DNA from: Oidiodendron maius Zn
Taxonomy: Eukaryota > Ascomycota > Leotiomycetes > Myxotrichaceae
Length of the DNA: 64,000 nucleotides
NCBI GenBank assembly: GCA_000827325.1
Contig: KN832873.1
Coordinates: 820,245-884,244 of the forward strand
Direction of reading: 5' to 3'
Positions 1 through 10,656 of this stretch are shown here, in pieces (the first letter of the stretch is position 1; each line of letters starts with the position of its first letter). A model generated the notes under the pieces. The model saw nothing but the letters and a program-made list of their open reading frames with translations. It was not told the origin of the DNA and made no database searches. Position numbers and translations under genes: made by a program.

Positions 1-696
1 CCTTGTATGATTGAAATTCCCACGGGCTTCAGTGATAAATATAACCTGCCAGCGCGCAAACGATGCCAATGCGTTCGATTGCTGCCGCATTTGGCTCCCG
101 TGCTTGGTTAGGCAGACATTATCGCCCCAAACCCAATTCTAGCCCCCCGTATTGTGCCGCTTTCTGCTGCAGCATTCGTTCCACCGCCACAACGTCGAAA
201 TCTCGCGAATTAGATAACTTTGTACGTGAAAGACAGGTAGCATAAAATGAGCCAACCCTGTGAGTTTCGTACAATGTTCATAATAGATAAAATTTAAGGA
301 TAGTCGTCGACATGGGAAATTGGCAAAGTGTGGCTGCTGCTGAGACCAACCATTCCGGACGCCGCATCGGGCGGCGCCGAAAGTCTACTTGAAAGTTTCC
401 GCTCTCTTCTTTTCGATGTCTGATGCGTTGCTTATTTCCTATATATCCCATATCAGCCTTGTCACGCACATAGAGCTTTAGAAAGTATGGACGCCGTACC
501 CCATAAACGCAGCGCTCAATTCTGCTTCTACTTCTTGTCGTCATAATGTCAACAACAGGGCGTCCGCTAGCGCGCGGGCGGCGATCACAGTCTAGATTCT
601 TCTGAGAGGTTCGACTCAATGAAAAGATATTCAACTTTATATTTCTCTCTGGCTCTGCTCTCCAATTTGTGTCAGACCATATCTCGTTTATCCAAT
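1..696. other. intergenic, upstream of MFS gene
   Basis: I see no supported gene here. Short open frames on both strands lack domain character. The stretch includes the promoter of the transporter that starts at 697. An in-frame ATG at 619 would add 26 residues, but the added stretch has no homology to DHA2 N-termini, so it is treated as leader. Confidence 0.5.
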
Positions 697-2493
697 ATGG
701 CTACGGAAATTTTGACTGAGACTCTGGAAATGCAGGCAATTGTCGAAGGCGATGCGGCAGATCGCAGCCCTGAGACAATCCCAAGACGCTCTGCCCTCCA
801 ATCGGTCACTATAATCCTCGTCGTCAGTGGCGCTACATTTTTGAACTCGATGGTCAATGGCCTTCTCATTGTAGGCTTGCCAACTATAGCAAAGGATCTC
901 GAGCTAGCTTCAAATCTGATATTCTGGTAAAGTGTCACCACATTAACACCCCGACACATTACTCATTATCTCACTAGGCCGTCGTCAGTCTTCTCGTAAG
1001 TTCAACTTATATTTGGGTCAGTATTCTTTGTGCTGAGATAAACCAAAAAGACTCGCTTGTGGAAGCACTCTCCTCCTTTCCGGGTCCATAGCAGACATAC
1101 TCGGCGCACGCCCGCTCTTTCTTCTAGGCTCGGCAATATATATGCTCCTCACCCTTATCACAGGGTTCTTACAGACCGGCATTGAGCTTATCGTTTTCCG
1201 TGCCCTCCATGGCATCTCACTAGCCCTCTGCCTACCAAGTGCTGTGAGCATACTGGCAAATTCCTTGCAGCAAGGCAAGTGGCGAAACATTGGTTTCGGC
1301 GCACTAGGTGCCGGCCAACCATTAGGATTCGCAGCTGGCCTAGTAGTGAGTGGCGCACTGCTGGATTCACTAGGATGGAGGTGGGCATTTTGGATTGTGG
1401 CTGCTGTAAGTGGATTGATTACCGTCGCGGCTTTCTTCGCCTTGCCAAAGGACACCAGTAGAGCGAGTATAGCGTGGAATCAACTTCGCAAAATTGACTG
1501 GACTGGAGCAATACTATCATCCGCCAGTTTGGGACTCCTGAGTTATGTCATGGCGTATGTGGAGCCTATATCTCTCGTCGCATAGTGAGAAAGCTACTGA
1601 TAGAGAGAGCAGTATTGTTGGTCAGCCTCGATCTGAGTGGACACACTTGTCGCTCATCCTCCCCGCTTGTCTATCTGCTACCCTTGGTGCTACATTCTTC
1701 TATTGGGTCCATCGCCAAGAGAAACTCAGCAAGCCCTGCATGATCCCACTCTCCCTCTTCAAAAACCGAATATTTACCTCCATTTGTGTTGTGATATTCC
1801 TCACCTGGGCGTCTTTTAACTCGGCATCGGTACTCTTGACTCTGGTGTAAGTCTTGCTTCATATTCATTTGCCTGCTTGCCGATTAATAGCTGTCACAGA
1901 TTTCAAGACGTTCAGAATCTTTCTGCTTCTCAGACATCGCTCCGCTTTATTCCTGATGTTGTTACTGGTGTCCTCATGAACCTCGGCGTTGGTTTCTTAA
2001 TCCACAAAATGTCTACCTACTGGCTTGTTCTTGTTGCTACACTGGTCACATTAGCGGCACCGTTATTACTGGCTAGAATGGACGAAGGTTCCTCGTACTG
2101 GGTCGCGGCGTTTCCAGCAATGTGCCTGATTCCGATTTCGGCTGATGGTGAGTAGAGTCTTCTTAATAGAGCTCTGGCTAACACTATTGAACAGTGTTGT
2201 ACACCGTTTCAAATCTCGTAATATCATCCTCTTTCCCAGAAAATACACAAGGGCTAGCGGGAGGAGTCTTCAACGTTGTCGTCCAGGTTGCAAATTCAGT
2301 TGGCTTAGGCATAACTTCTATCGTAGCCACCAGCATTACTGCGTCTAAGTCTGTTTCGACACAGCCTGCATCTAAATTAATGAGCGGCTACCATGGCAGC
2401 TTCTGGGTATGTTTCGGTGGCATGGCCATTGCAAGTCTCATCAGCGGGACGACATTGAGGGGTATTGGACGAATCGGCCAGAAGAGGGATTAA
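697..2493 (+). CDS. DHA2-type MFS transporter
   Basis: Major facilitator superfamily proton antiporter of the plasma or vacuolar membrane, probably exporting drugs or a metabolite. The model is 697-926, 978-995, 1051-1554, 1586-1846, 1900-2147 and 2195-2493, giving 519 residues. The N-terminus is acidic and cytosolic. TM1 is followed by the segment SLACGSTLLLSGSIADILGA, which matches the loop 2/3 motif of the family. The antiporter motif C region reads GALGAGQPLGFAAGL. Two joints are unusual: exon 2 is only 18 nt long and intron 3 is only 31 nt, yet both keep frame and restore family sequence. The gene stands alone on the + strand, with about 1 kb to the next gene. The substrate cannot be told. 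A secondary-metabolite role is possible given the oxidoreductases at 7-10 kb, but no backbone synthase is present. Confidence 0.88.
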
Positions 2494-3542
2494 GAGTCCA
2501 ATGCAATGGAAGAAATTAGGCTTATTGTGGACTATTACACATTTTCTGGAGATATAGACAGACAGGTGGGCACTCCTAGAATAGGTATTGTGGTCATTAG
2601 CCACTACCAAGCCAAATAGATATGACTTATGTATATAGAAAAAAAAATCGTTTAAGTATATACAAACTCTAAATGGATCTTTTCTCTTACCGGTTCCGTT
2701 TTAACCTCTGGAAGTGAGTACCTGTGATAAGGGTTAGCAAACCTGAGCAGAGCCTGTGCATCCTGAGGTAAATAATATGCTAACTCCCGGAGGTCAAATA
2801 ACTAGGCCAACTGAGCTTGCTCCGTCAATCACTGAAATCGCACAACGCACGACACACTCTTGGGCTATGTATTTGAAATGAATATAATGTTAATCCGTCT
2901 AGCTAAAGGCAGAACAATTGGAAGGCAAACGCGGTTGATACTAGAGCAATGGTTGTGATCTGCCTCCGTAACCAAGCATCCTAATCACTGGTTAGTGCTA
3001 GCAGATCCTGGAACCGGAAGCAGAGCTCCGATAGAACACCGACGACACTTATAAAATGCCTGGAAGCTCTTCAGAAACCCCATACCCATTTTACAATCCA
3101 GACCATCGCCCAGGAGATGTCTGATTGACCTGAACTATATGAGCCCAGTGGTGTAGGCAGGCAATCAAAGGTCAACACATATTTTGCGAAGTTAGTGTCT
3201 GCGGCTGGGGCTTTATTTCTTTTGCAGCCTAACACAGCCCACGCCCTGCTTCTTAGGGACGGGATTTATTCTCTCCTTTCATTTGCCGCCGAGGATAGAT
3301 GATCCCACGATTCTCGTATTACTCGTCCGTTTCATGTGGTAACCTGTTATAAGCGACTTGCCCTGCTGCACATGATTCAGCTATGATGGAATCCCGCCCA
3401 AACTGGTCACCACTAGAGCTTGGCCTCAGGCCGGCTCTATACATTAATATTTGGAATCTCTTCACTTACTTTTCTTAAGACAAGGCTTTGAACAATTACC
3501 GCTTTCCAAAGCATTTGAATTTGAGACTCTGCGGTGGCAACC
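2494..3542. other. intergenic
   Basis: About 1 kb without a supported gene. It holds the 3' end of the transporter and the promoter of the caspase-GPCAT gene. No repeat, RNA gene or clear TATA element was recognised. Confidence 0.5.
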
Positions 3543-6421
3543 ATGAATGGAAAGGCAGGTGTACAAAAGTCTGCTTCGTTCAAGTTCTCCGTAGGTGATC
3601 TAGATGTTGCATCTGTTCGAACAATCCTCTCTTGGTTCCTGCTTGCCTGGATAGGACGTCGTACCATCTTTGTTTGGGGCATTTTCATACTATTCGTCCT
3701 GCTGCTCTTACTCCGTAACTCGCCAAGACCAGTTCAGCCTGGTCTACAACCCAAAGTACGCAGTGACTTTTTCAGTTTAATATCTAGTTCACGATTTACT
3801 GACATAACCTAGGGAGATGCCAATGAGCTGGACCCCAAAAGATCCATTCGTCGTCCCAATTCTGGAACTCACGACATAAAAAACACAAAACACCATACGC
3901 CTATCGCAAGTTTCGGAGCTGATCTCCATAGTGCAATTGGGGCAGCGCTACCAAGGCGTGATGAAATTAGATACTCACGTGTTATTGCGTTGCTTCTGTC
4001 CTGGGAGGACGATAATCTCGGCGTTTACAGTGAGATCAACGAACTGGAAAATGTCTTCGCGAACATATATCATTTCGATGTGGAGAAGTTTGAAATCCCT
4101 AGTCTGGAGCCAGTTATGCAAGTCAATGAGTGCATCACGGGGTTGATCAAACGGGCTGGGAAAGATACGCTCTTAATTGTATACTACGGCGGCCATGGTC
4201 GTGGAGTTGAATATTCAACTGAGGCACCGATATGGTTTCCGTAAGTACTAGGAAGCCCCTTCCTCAGCAACAGGTGTGGGATTAACTAACTCCCAACAGA
4301 AATGGTCAGAACTCATCGGTTTCCTTACCCTCTGGAGGCATTCAATGCCTGCTCGAAGAAGCATCTTCGGATGTTCTCTTGCTGTATGATTGTTGTCACT
4401 CTGCTACAGTCCCCACCTGTGGTTCAGGAAAAGGCGGAGTTACAGAAGTGATTGCGGCCTGTGGATATGAGACTACCGCATCTGAAGTGGGCGAGCACTC
4501 TTTTACGAAAGCGCTCCTCGACATTCTAATCCTTGACTCGGACTTCCCATTCTCGGTCGGCCGGCTCCATTCTCGAATCCTGAGCAATTTGAAATGCTGG
4601 TCGCCAGCAGTGAAGGAGCTTAATAGAGAGAAACTCAAGCAGTGGCAGCCGCGTAGGACTCCTGTGTATACCCTTCTCTCTGAAACTAAACCCCGTCGAA
4701 GTATTGTCTTAGGACCTCTGCCTTTGCAGAAACCATCCTCAAATAGTGCACAGGAGCATGGAACACCGACATCAACAGGCTCCACCTCAAGCACTCCTTC
4801 GACGAGTGAGAATAATAGCCCAAGCGAGAACGGGGAAGTCGATTCTGAGGGTAACAAATGTGCACAAATATTACTTGCAATCCGAGTCGATGAGACCTCT
4901 TTTGACAAGGATGAATGGGTAGAATGGATGAAGACTGTTCCTATTAATGGTCGCGAAATTCACGTCGAAGGTCGATGGGGTAGCTTCTCTACTCTTCTGT
5001 TGCTTCGAATGTCCGTTGAAATTTGGAACCTTCTTCCTGAGAACCCGGCTTACAGTTTTGTTGGATTCGTCACGACTCCCAACACCAATATCTCATTACA
5101 TCCAAGCCTACCGTCAACCCCCAATTCGGACAATGCATTTGACACTTTTGTGAACCAACACGCCATGCCCAAACCCGCTCAAGCCGTGGCACGACTCGAC
5201 GCTCCGCAGCCGCCAGGGGATATGACGGCTCGGTCAGGCTATCGAACTCTAGAGATCAAAGTCATAACTATAACCGAAGTGGCCGAAATGGCCGTAGCCG
5301 CTCTGCGGCGGTCTATATGTTCGCTGATCTTAGCCCTCCAGTCAGAAGTTCTCGTACATAGCTCCTCATCAACTTCTTCAACTCCTGAAGATGGGGAATC
5401 AAGCTCTCCATTAAGCAGGCTATCCTTCGATCGGATGTGGATGCAACAGATGCCGATGATGGAAATATACCATCGCGCGAGACTGGTGGCGGGAGTTCGT
5501 GAGATTATATACAACAATGTTGAGCAACTAAGCCAACGTTGGAATAGGACGGAAGCGATTACTCTTTGGGAGAAAGTGCTCTTCATTTGCGGTGTCTTCA
5601 ACATCCTCATCAGCGGATATATCATAGGAGGGTACCCCCAAATTTTCCATTATTGGTATACTGGGCAGCTTCTCTACCTCCTCCCTATTCGCTACTACAC
5701 CTTCTACAAACGCGATTCTCACCTTTTCCTGGCCGACCTTTGCTACGCTGTCAACATCCTCTGCATGTGCACTATTTGGTTGTGCCCTCGATCGACTCGA
5801 CTGTTCATTGGCACATACTGCCTAGCCTTCGGAAACAATGCAATCAGCATAACCATGTGGAGAAGCTTAATGGTCTTCCATAGCTTGGACAAAGTTACTA
5901 CTGTCTTCATCTACGTCATGCCCTGCGTAGCTCTGCACTGTCTAGTACATCTCATGCCGCCAGATCTCCAGCAAGAACGTTTCCCCGCCATCTGGGCTAT
6001 CAAAATGCTCGCACCAAGTCTAAGGGTGCAGGATTCTCTATTGGCAATGACAGTGTGGTCCACAGTACCGTATCTTATCTGGCAACTGGCATACTATTTC
6101 ATGGTTACAGTTCGCCAACGTGAAAAAATCGCTGCAGGAAGCCCTACGTCTTTTACCTGGCTCCGCAAAAGATATGCTCAGACGACGATCGGGAGAGTGA
6201 TGCTGTCATTGCCCGAATCTCTCCAAGAGCCAGCCTTTATGATGTTGCAGTACATTTACATATTACTTACTTGCCTCCCTTGTCTGATCTGGTTCCGGAA
6301 TCGGTACGCATCTGCCACATTTCTGATCGTAGTGTTCTTCGGGTCCGTCTATAACGGTGCGACATTCTACAGCGAGCTATTTCGCAAGCGAAACAAGAAC
6401 GAGGAGGAATCTGTGGGGTAG
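3543..6421 (+). CDS. Membrane-anchored caspase-like (C14) protein fused to GPC acyltransferase
   Basis: Exons 3543-3755, 3813-4240 and 4300-6421 give 920 residues. ATG 3543 sits in a good context (CAACCATGA). Residues 41-57 form one hydrophobic anchor. Residues about 125-320 are a caspase/metacaspase fold: the catalytic His is H199 in YYGGHG and the catalytic Cys is C246 in DCCHSA. Residues 404-472 are the extension that follows the caspase domain in many fungal C14 proteins (STLLLLRMSVEIWNLLP). From S589 to about 915 the protein matches the fungal glycerophosphocholine acyltransferase family (GPCAT, Gpc1, DUF2838), a multi-pass ER enzyme that makes lysophosphatidylcholine from GPC and acyl-CoA. 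Matching segments are VREIIYNNVEQLSQRW, FLADLCYAVNIL, VFHSLDKV (H741, D744), SFTWLRK and VYNGATFY. Caspase extension, linker and acyltransferase lie in one uninterrupted exon, so the fusion does not depend on a splice guess. Biological role is inferred only: a cell-death or membrane-remodelling protein. Confidence 0.88.
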
Positions 6422-7118
6422 AAAAGCGAGAGACTTGCAAGGATACAAAGACGCTATAAATTTTTTTCTTCCTGTAACCTCGCAAGCTTCAAGCTCGCCT
6501 CTCTCCTTTGGGCTCTAGTCAGCCGTGGTGAAAGAAAATCTCGTTGGTCTGGTATAATACAGACTTTGACTGGTGCTTGTTCAACGTCATCCACGAAGAG
6601 CATGGCTTACTATTGTGAGAACTTTTTTAAGTAGTTACAGTAGAAGTATGCAAACCTGTCTATCTTTTACCTAGAACTTATTACTAGGCAAGGTTCTTTA
6701 ACTAGTTCGCTAGATAGGCCGCTATTTTAGCATTAATTTGTGTCCACTTGGAGCTGGCTCTGGGCAAACGGTGGGAGGAATGATCTTTGGCACGGAAGGG
6801 ATCCTCATTTATCCGATGCCACATGTCGTCATGATAGATTGATAACTTTGTCATCCGATACATGACCTTCACCCTTCCAGATCACGGTGTAGCTGCACTT
6901 CTTCTAACCGATGATGGGCCTGAGCCTCAAGGCTTGGAACCATATTGCGGCTTCTACTATCAATGTAGTAATCCCAATGGCACCTATGCAAGTAATTGAA
7001 AGGACAAACAGCTGTTCATAGTTGGCATAAAATATCATTATGGAAAAGAGCGTTATCATTGACTATTTATACTATGTTGGTAGAATTTAGCAGTAAAATA
7101 TGCCAAATACCTAATTTA
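6422..7118. other. intergenic
   Basis: About 700 bases between the caspase-GPCAT stop and the 3' end of the GMC oxidoreductase gene, which converge here. Nothing coding was recognised. It presumably holds two 3' UTRs. Confidence 0.5.
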
Positions 7119-9041
7119 TTAGCCTTTGATGATATCAGCAGCCCTCTCTGCTACCGCATAGACCGTGGACTGTATGTTTCCGCGAGGAATGACTGGAAAG
7201 ATACTCGCGTCAACGATTCGCAAATTTCCTGTGCCATAAACCATTAACTTCTCATCTACGACTCCTCCTTTATCTTTCGGTAGCATCGCAGCCGTACCAC
7301 ATGTATGATATGACGTCCCAGCGGTATCAATCAGGTATTTCTTTGCCACTTCTAAGTCTTGAATGTGATATTAATCTTCGTGGTTACGCTTTCCGCCCGG
7401 CTTGAAGAGGCATGCAAGCTCTGTTGTGTTTCTCAAAGCCTCAAGGGCTTGCATATGGCGGGCCATAATTTCCAAATCAATCGGATTCGAAAAATATCGT
7501 GGATTGATTTCAGGAGCCGCACTAGCATCAGCAGATGATATATGAGAAGACCCACGCGAGAATGGATGGCATTGAAGAACGCCCAAGGAAGCGTGGTTGC
7601 CGGGGAGAAGCTGCCCTCCCATAAACCCTCTATCTTTGTCGTGGAGGCTTGACTGAGCCTGGAATACAATCCATGCCGCTGAAGCTTCATTCGGATTCTC
7701 GATTAAGGATCGCACAATGTTGTAGTGGTCAGCATCTTCTGGTTTCGGCGGATGTTTGGCAATCAATTCCGACTGCCGTCTCTGACCCTCAGCAACCTCA
7801 AATTCGGGAACAACCATAAAGGCATGAGATTGTATGCCTCCACTAGTGAACGTTCCTGCCTTATATTCAGCATATAATTGCTGAGCCATCTGTAACGCCT
7901 CTGGTTCTTGACGCAGAAGTGAATCCCCAGTCATAGCTCCATCGGCAACTTCGAAACTGATGCCACTTGCGAGGTGGTCTTGCATATTTTCACCGACACC
8001 AGAATTCTCAATGATAGTGGGTATTCCATACTTTGTTAGCAGATCCCTGTTACCTATTCCCGACAGCTCAAGTAGCTTAGGCGTGTTAAAAGCGCCTGCA
8101 GCAATAATAATTTCTTTACAGGCATTAAAAGTTTTCAACTCTCCTTGAACTGTACCCTGAACGCCTGTTGCAATAGCTTTCCCAGAGGCTTGATCAAATA
8201 AAATCTTTTGGACTGTAAGTCCAGTGACGAGGTGAAAGTTTGGTCGCTGAAGTGCTGGCAGGCCATACGCTGTGCCCGCATAGCTCCGGACTTTATTGAC
8301 CGGATCAATGGTAGCCGAGTTACTATAACCGCCAATTGAGTTTCCAGAAAAGGGATCTATTTTGAATTATCAGAAAGAGCATCTTCTTCGATTTGAAATA
8401 TAGCGCGCGTACCGCCAGTGGTTGCCTTGTTCATTCCACGAAACGCATCCACCCAGGCTTTGCCGAATGGATTCTGAACTACCCCGGGGAAAGACACCTG
8501 GATAGGTCCTGAGGACCCTCGATACTCATCATTTACCCAGTCAATACCAAGATGATCGACGGTCGCCTGATCAGGAGGAATATTGAGAGTATGAGTCTTC
8601 TTATAGTAGGGGACGAGAGAAGCCCAATTCCAACTCGAATTCCCAAGTTTGGCCCAAGCATCAATACCAGCCTGTGAAGGTGCAATCCACGCTTGAGCAT
8701 TAATGGCTGAGGATCCACCTAACCCTTTGCCTTGTGGTTCTTTGACAGACCGGCCAAGCAGGCCCTCCTATATATTATCTACATCAATCATTGCGCGAAA
8801 ATTCCGAATGACGTAGACTCACCTGGGGCAGAGACTTATATTGCCAGTCTACTTCAGAGCCAATAAGACTTTGCCAAAAAGCTGGAATATTTACCCGTGG
8901 GTCGGCGGTAGTGTCCTGTCCGGCTTCGAGGACTAGAACGTGAACATTAGGATCCTCAGTCAGGCGGTTTGCTACCACCAAGCCAGAAGTTCCTCCGCCT
9001 ACGACAATATAATCCGCAACGGTGACAAAGTCCTGGGTCAT
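7119..9041 (-). pseudogene. GMC oxidoreductase interrupted by one in-frame stop
   Basis: FAD-dependent glucose-methanol-choline oxidoreductase, of the aryl-alcohol/choline dehydrogenase kind. Exons are 9041-8823, 8767-8413 and 8356-7119, with introns of 55 and 56 nt. The ADP-binding motif GGGTSG is at residues 15-20, the first GMC signature GKGLGGSSAIN is near 86-96, and the second signature region (GAFNTPKLLELSGIG) follows. The frame runs cleanly to codon 520, which is TAA at 7373-7371, directly after RNHED. It then continues in the same frame for 83 more codons with the conserved C-terminus: the catalytic His in SYHTCGTAAM would be residue 542 and the partner Asn in PRGNIQ residue 585. The stop removes both catalytic residues, so a protein ending there should be inactive. 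No GT donor is available to splice the stop out. It is either a very young pseudogene, a sequence error, or a read-through case. It lies downstream of an SDR gene on the same strand. Confidence 0.85.
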
Positions 9042-9413
9042 GATAGCGACTGAGGTAACAGATTTGTGGAAAGATTTGAAAGGTGGCCGCAGTGAGAGAA
9101 TGGAAGGAAATGCCTCGTATCCACTCCATCTCTGGCGGGGTTCCAACAGTTGGATTCTGATACCACACAAGAGGGATTTCGCCAGCCGAAATGGTTCGAA
9201 GAATAGTAGGCTCCGATTAGCCCGCTTAAGACACTGTCTACTTAGTATGTTGTTCGTCGTATTTAGCTCCTTAGATTTTCTGTCCCTTAATTAACTCTGC
9301 AATCAATCTTACGTGAGAAACGGCCCCCTACGTAAAATATAGCCAAGTGCAACTGCTGACATTGAGCTCGGACACTCACCAGGATTGTGATATCCTATTT
9401 ATACACTGAGTGT

Positions 9414-10229
9414 CTACCAAGGGACCTCTCTCATCGCTCCATCCTCGAATTCCAAGAAGCTTCCGGCCTTCCATTCTCCTCTCCTCGCCATCGCCAACCT
9501 GACCACAACCTCTGCTCCGTCCAGCGGGTCCTTCGTGCCTCTATAGCCGTTAAATGCAGTCTTGCAATGGCCAGGAGTAATTGTGTAGAAATCTACCCTA
9601 CTACCGTCTCTTTCATTTCCAGTTCTTCCATTTTCTACCTTCTGCTGCTCAATAGTCAACGCATTCAGTGCGACTTTTGAGATGGAATAGGCTACTGCAG
9701 CTGTTGGAGGGAAATTGTCGCCGGTGGATCGCTGGATAGACGCCCGGCCAGAGGAGACATGGATGACTCTGGGATCGGAAGAGAGTCGAAGTAATGGAAG
9801 AAAGATTGATGTCACAGCGGCAATAGATGTGACATTTTCATTGAAAGTTGTATTGAAGGAGTCTCGCAAATCGGCGAGCTCGGTGGTTTTCTGCAAAATT
9901 GCTATACCGGCGTTATTTACCAACACTTAATCCAGTAAGCTATCTTCCTTTTAACAAGATAAGGAAAACTCACTGTCGAGTTTGCCATATTTTTTCTCTA
10001 TTGCATCCTTTGCTTCAATAATACTAGCATCATCGGTGACATCTATCACAACAACATCCAGTGATGCGGTTATGCCGAGTTTCTTCAGCTCTACAATTGC
10101 ATCCTCACCAGCACCTTGCGAACGGCAGCTAAGTATATAGATTGAGTTCGGTGCTCGGAGAGCAGTAGACTGAACTATCGCGAATCCAATTCCCCGGTTA
10201 GCTCCGGTCACTAGGATGATGGAAGACAT
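9414..10229 (-). CDS. Short-chain dehydrogenase/reductase (classical SDR)
   Basis: NAD(P)-dependent SDR of 255 residues, close to the classical family length of about 250. Exons are 10229-9974 and 9925-9414; the 48-nt intron splits a codon and restores the segment KLDMLVNNAG. Seen motifs are TGANRGIG (residues 8-15, cofactor binding), NNAG (89-92), a Ser in HVSSG (143-144) and the catalytic YSISK (Y165, K169). The sequence is similar to the sniffer/carbonyl-reductase-like group, but the substrate cannot be assigned. It lies upstream of the GMC oxidoreductase on the same strand, 372 bp from that gene's start, so the two may have formed an alcohol/aldehyde oxidation pair. It is divergent from the NLR, with 427 bp between start codons. 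Confidence 0.9.
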
Positions 10230-10656
10230 TTTGGTCTGGAATAAAACGATTATGGCGAACTAGCAATCGCGTTAAATTATAGAGATAAATTGGTTGGCGC
10301 CTGGCCCAATCTAGAAAAGTTCCATTAATTTATACTTTTCTCTATCGCCTGGGCATTGCTCTTATGTGTGTCTTTTCGGGATGGAGTTAACTTCCGTAAC
10401 GCCGAAACCATAGATGCATTTACTGTTTCGGTGATCCTACAACCACAAAATCCGTCAGGCCTTATTCAGTTAATCAGTACAGTCGCTTGAAAAGCCAATA
10501 GGCTTCAAGTCTGCGCCTTACCAAATCTAGTCAAGCGGCCTCGGTACCTATCCCGCTAACACTTTCTGGGCGACGCGCTGTACGCTTCTGATACAAAATT
10601 CAACAGATATTACACAGCCTTGTCGATTGCAACTCGCAATCTTCTAGCAGTTGGTA
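10230..10656. promoter_or_regulatory. Shared upstream region of SDR and NLR genes
   Basis: A 427-bp gap between two divergent start codons. No clear TATA box or repeated operator was recognised. It must contain both promoters. Confidence 0.4.

Noticed and set aside
619-696. Upstream ATG extending the MFS transporter
   Set aside because: The added 26 residues include a hydrophobic stretch not found at DHA2 N-termini; the ATG at 697 fits the family better.
697-10229. Secondary-metabolite cluster (MFS, GMC oxidoreductase, SDR)
   Set aside because: No polyketide, peptide or terpene synthase and no pathway regulator lie among them, and an unrelated caspase-GPCAT gene interrupts the set.
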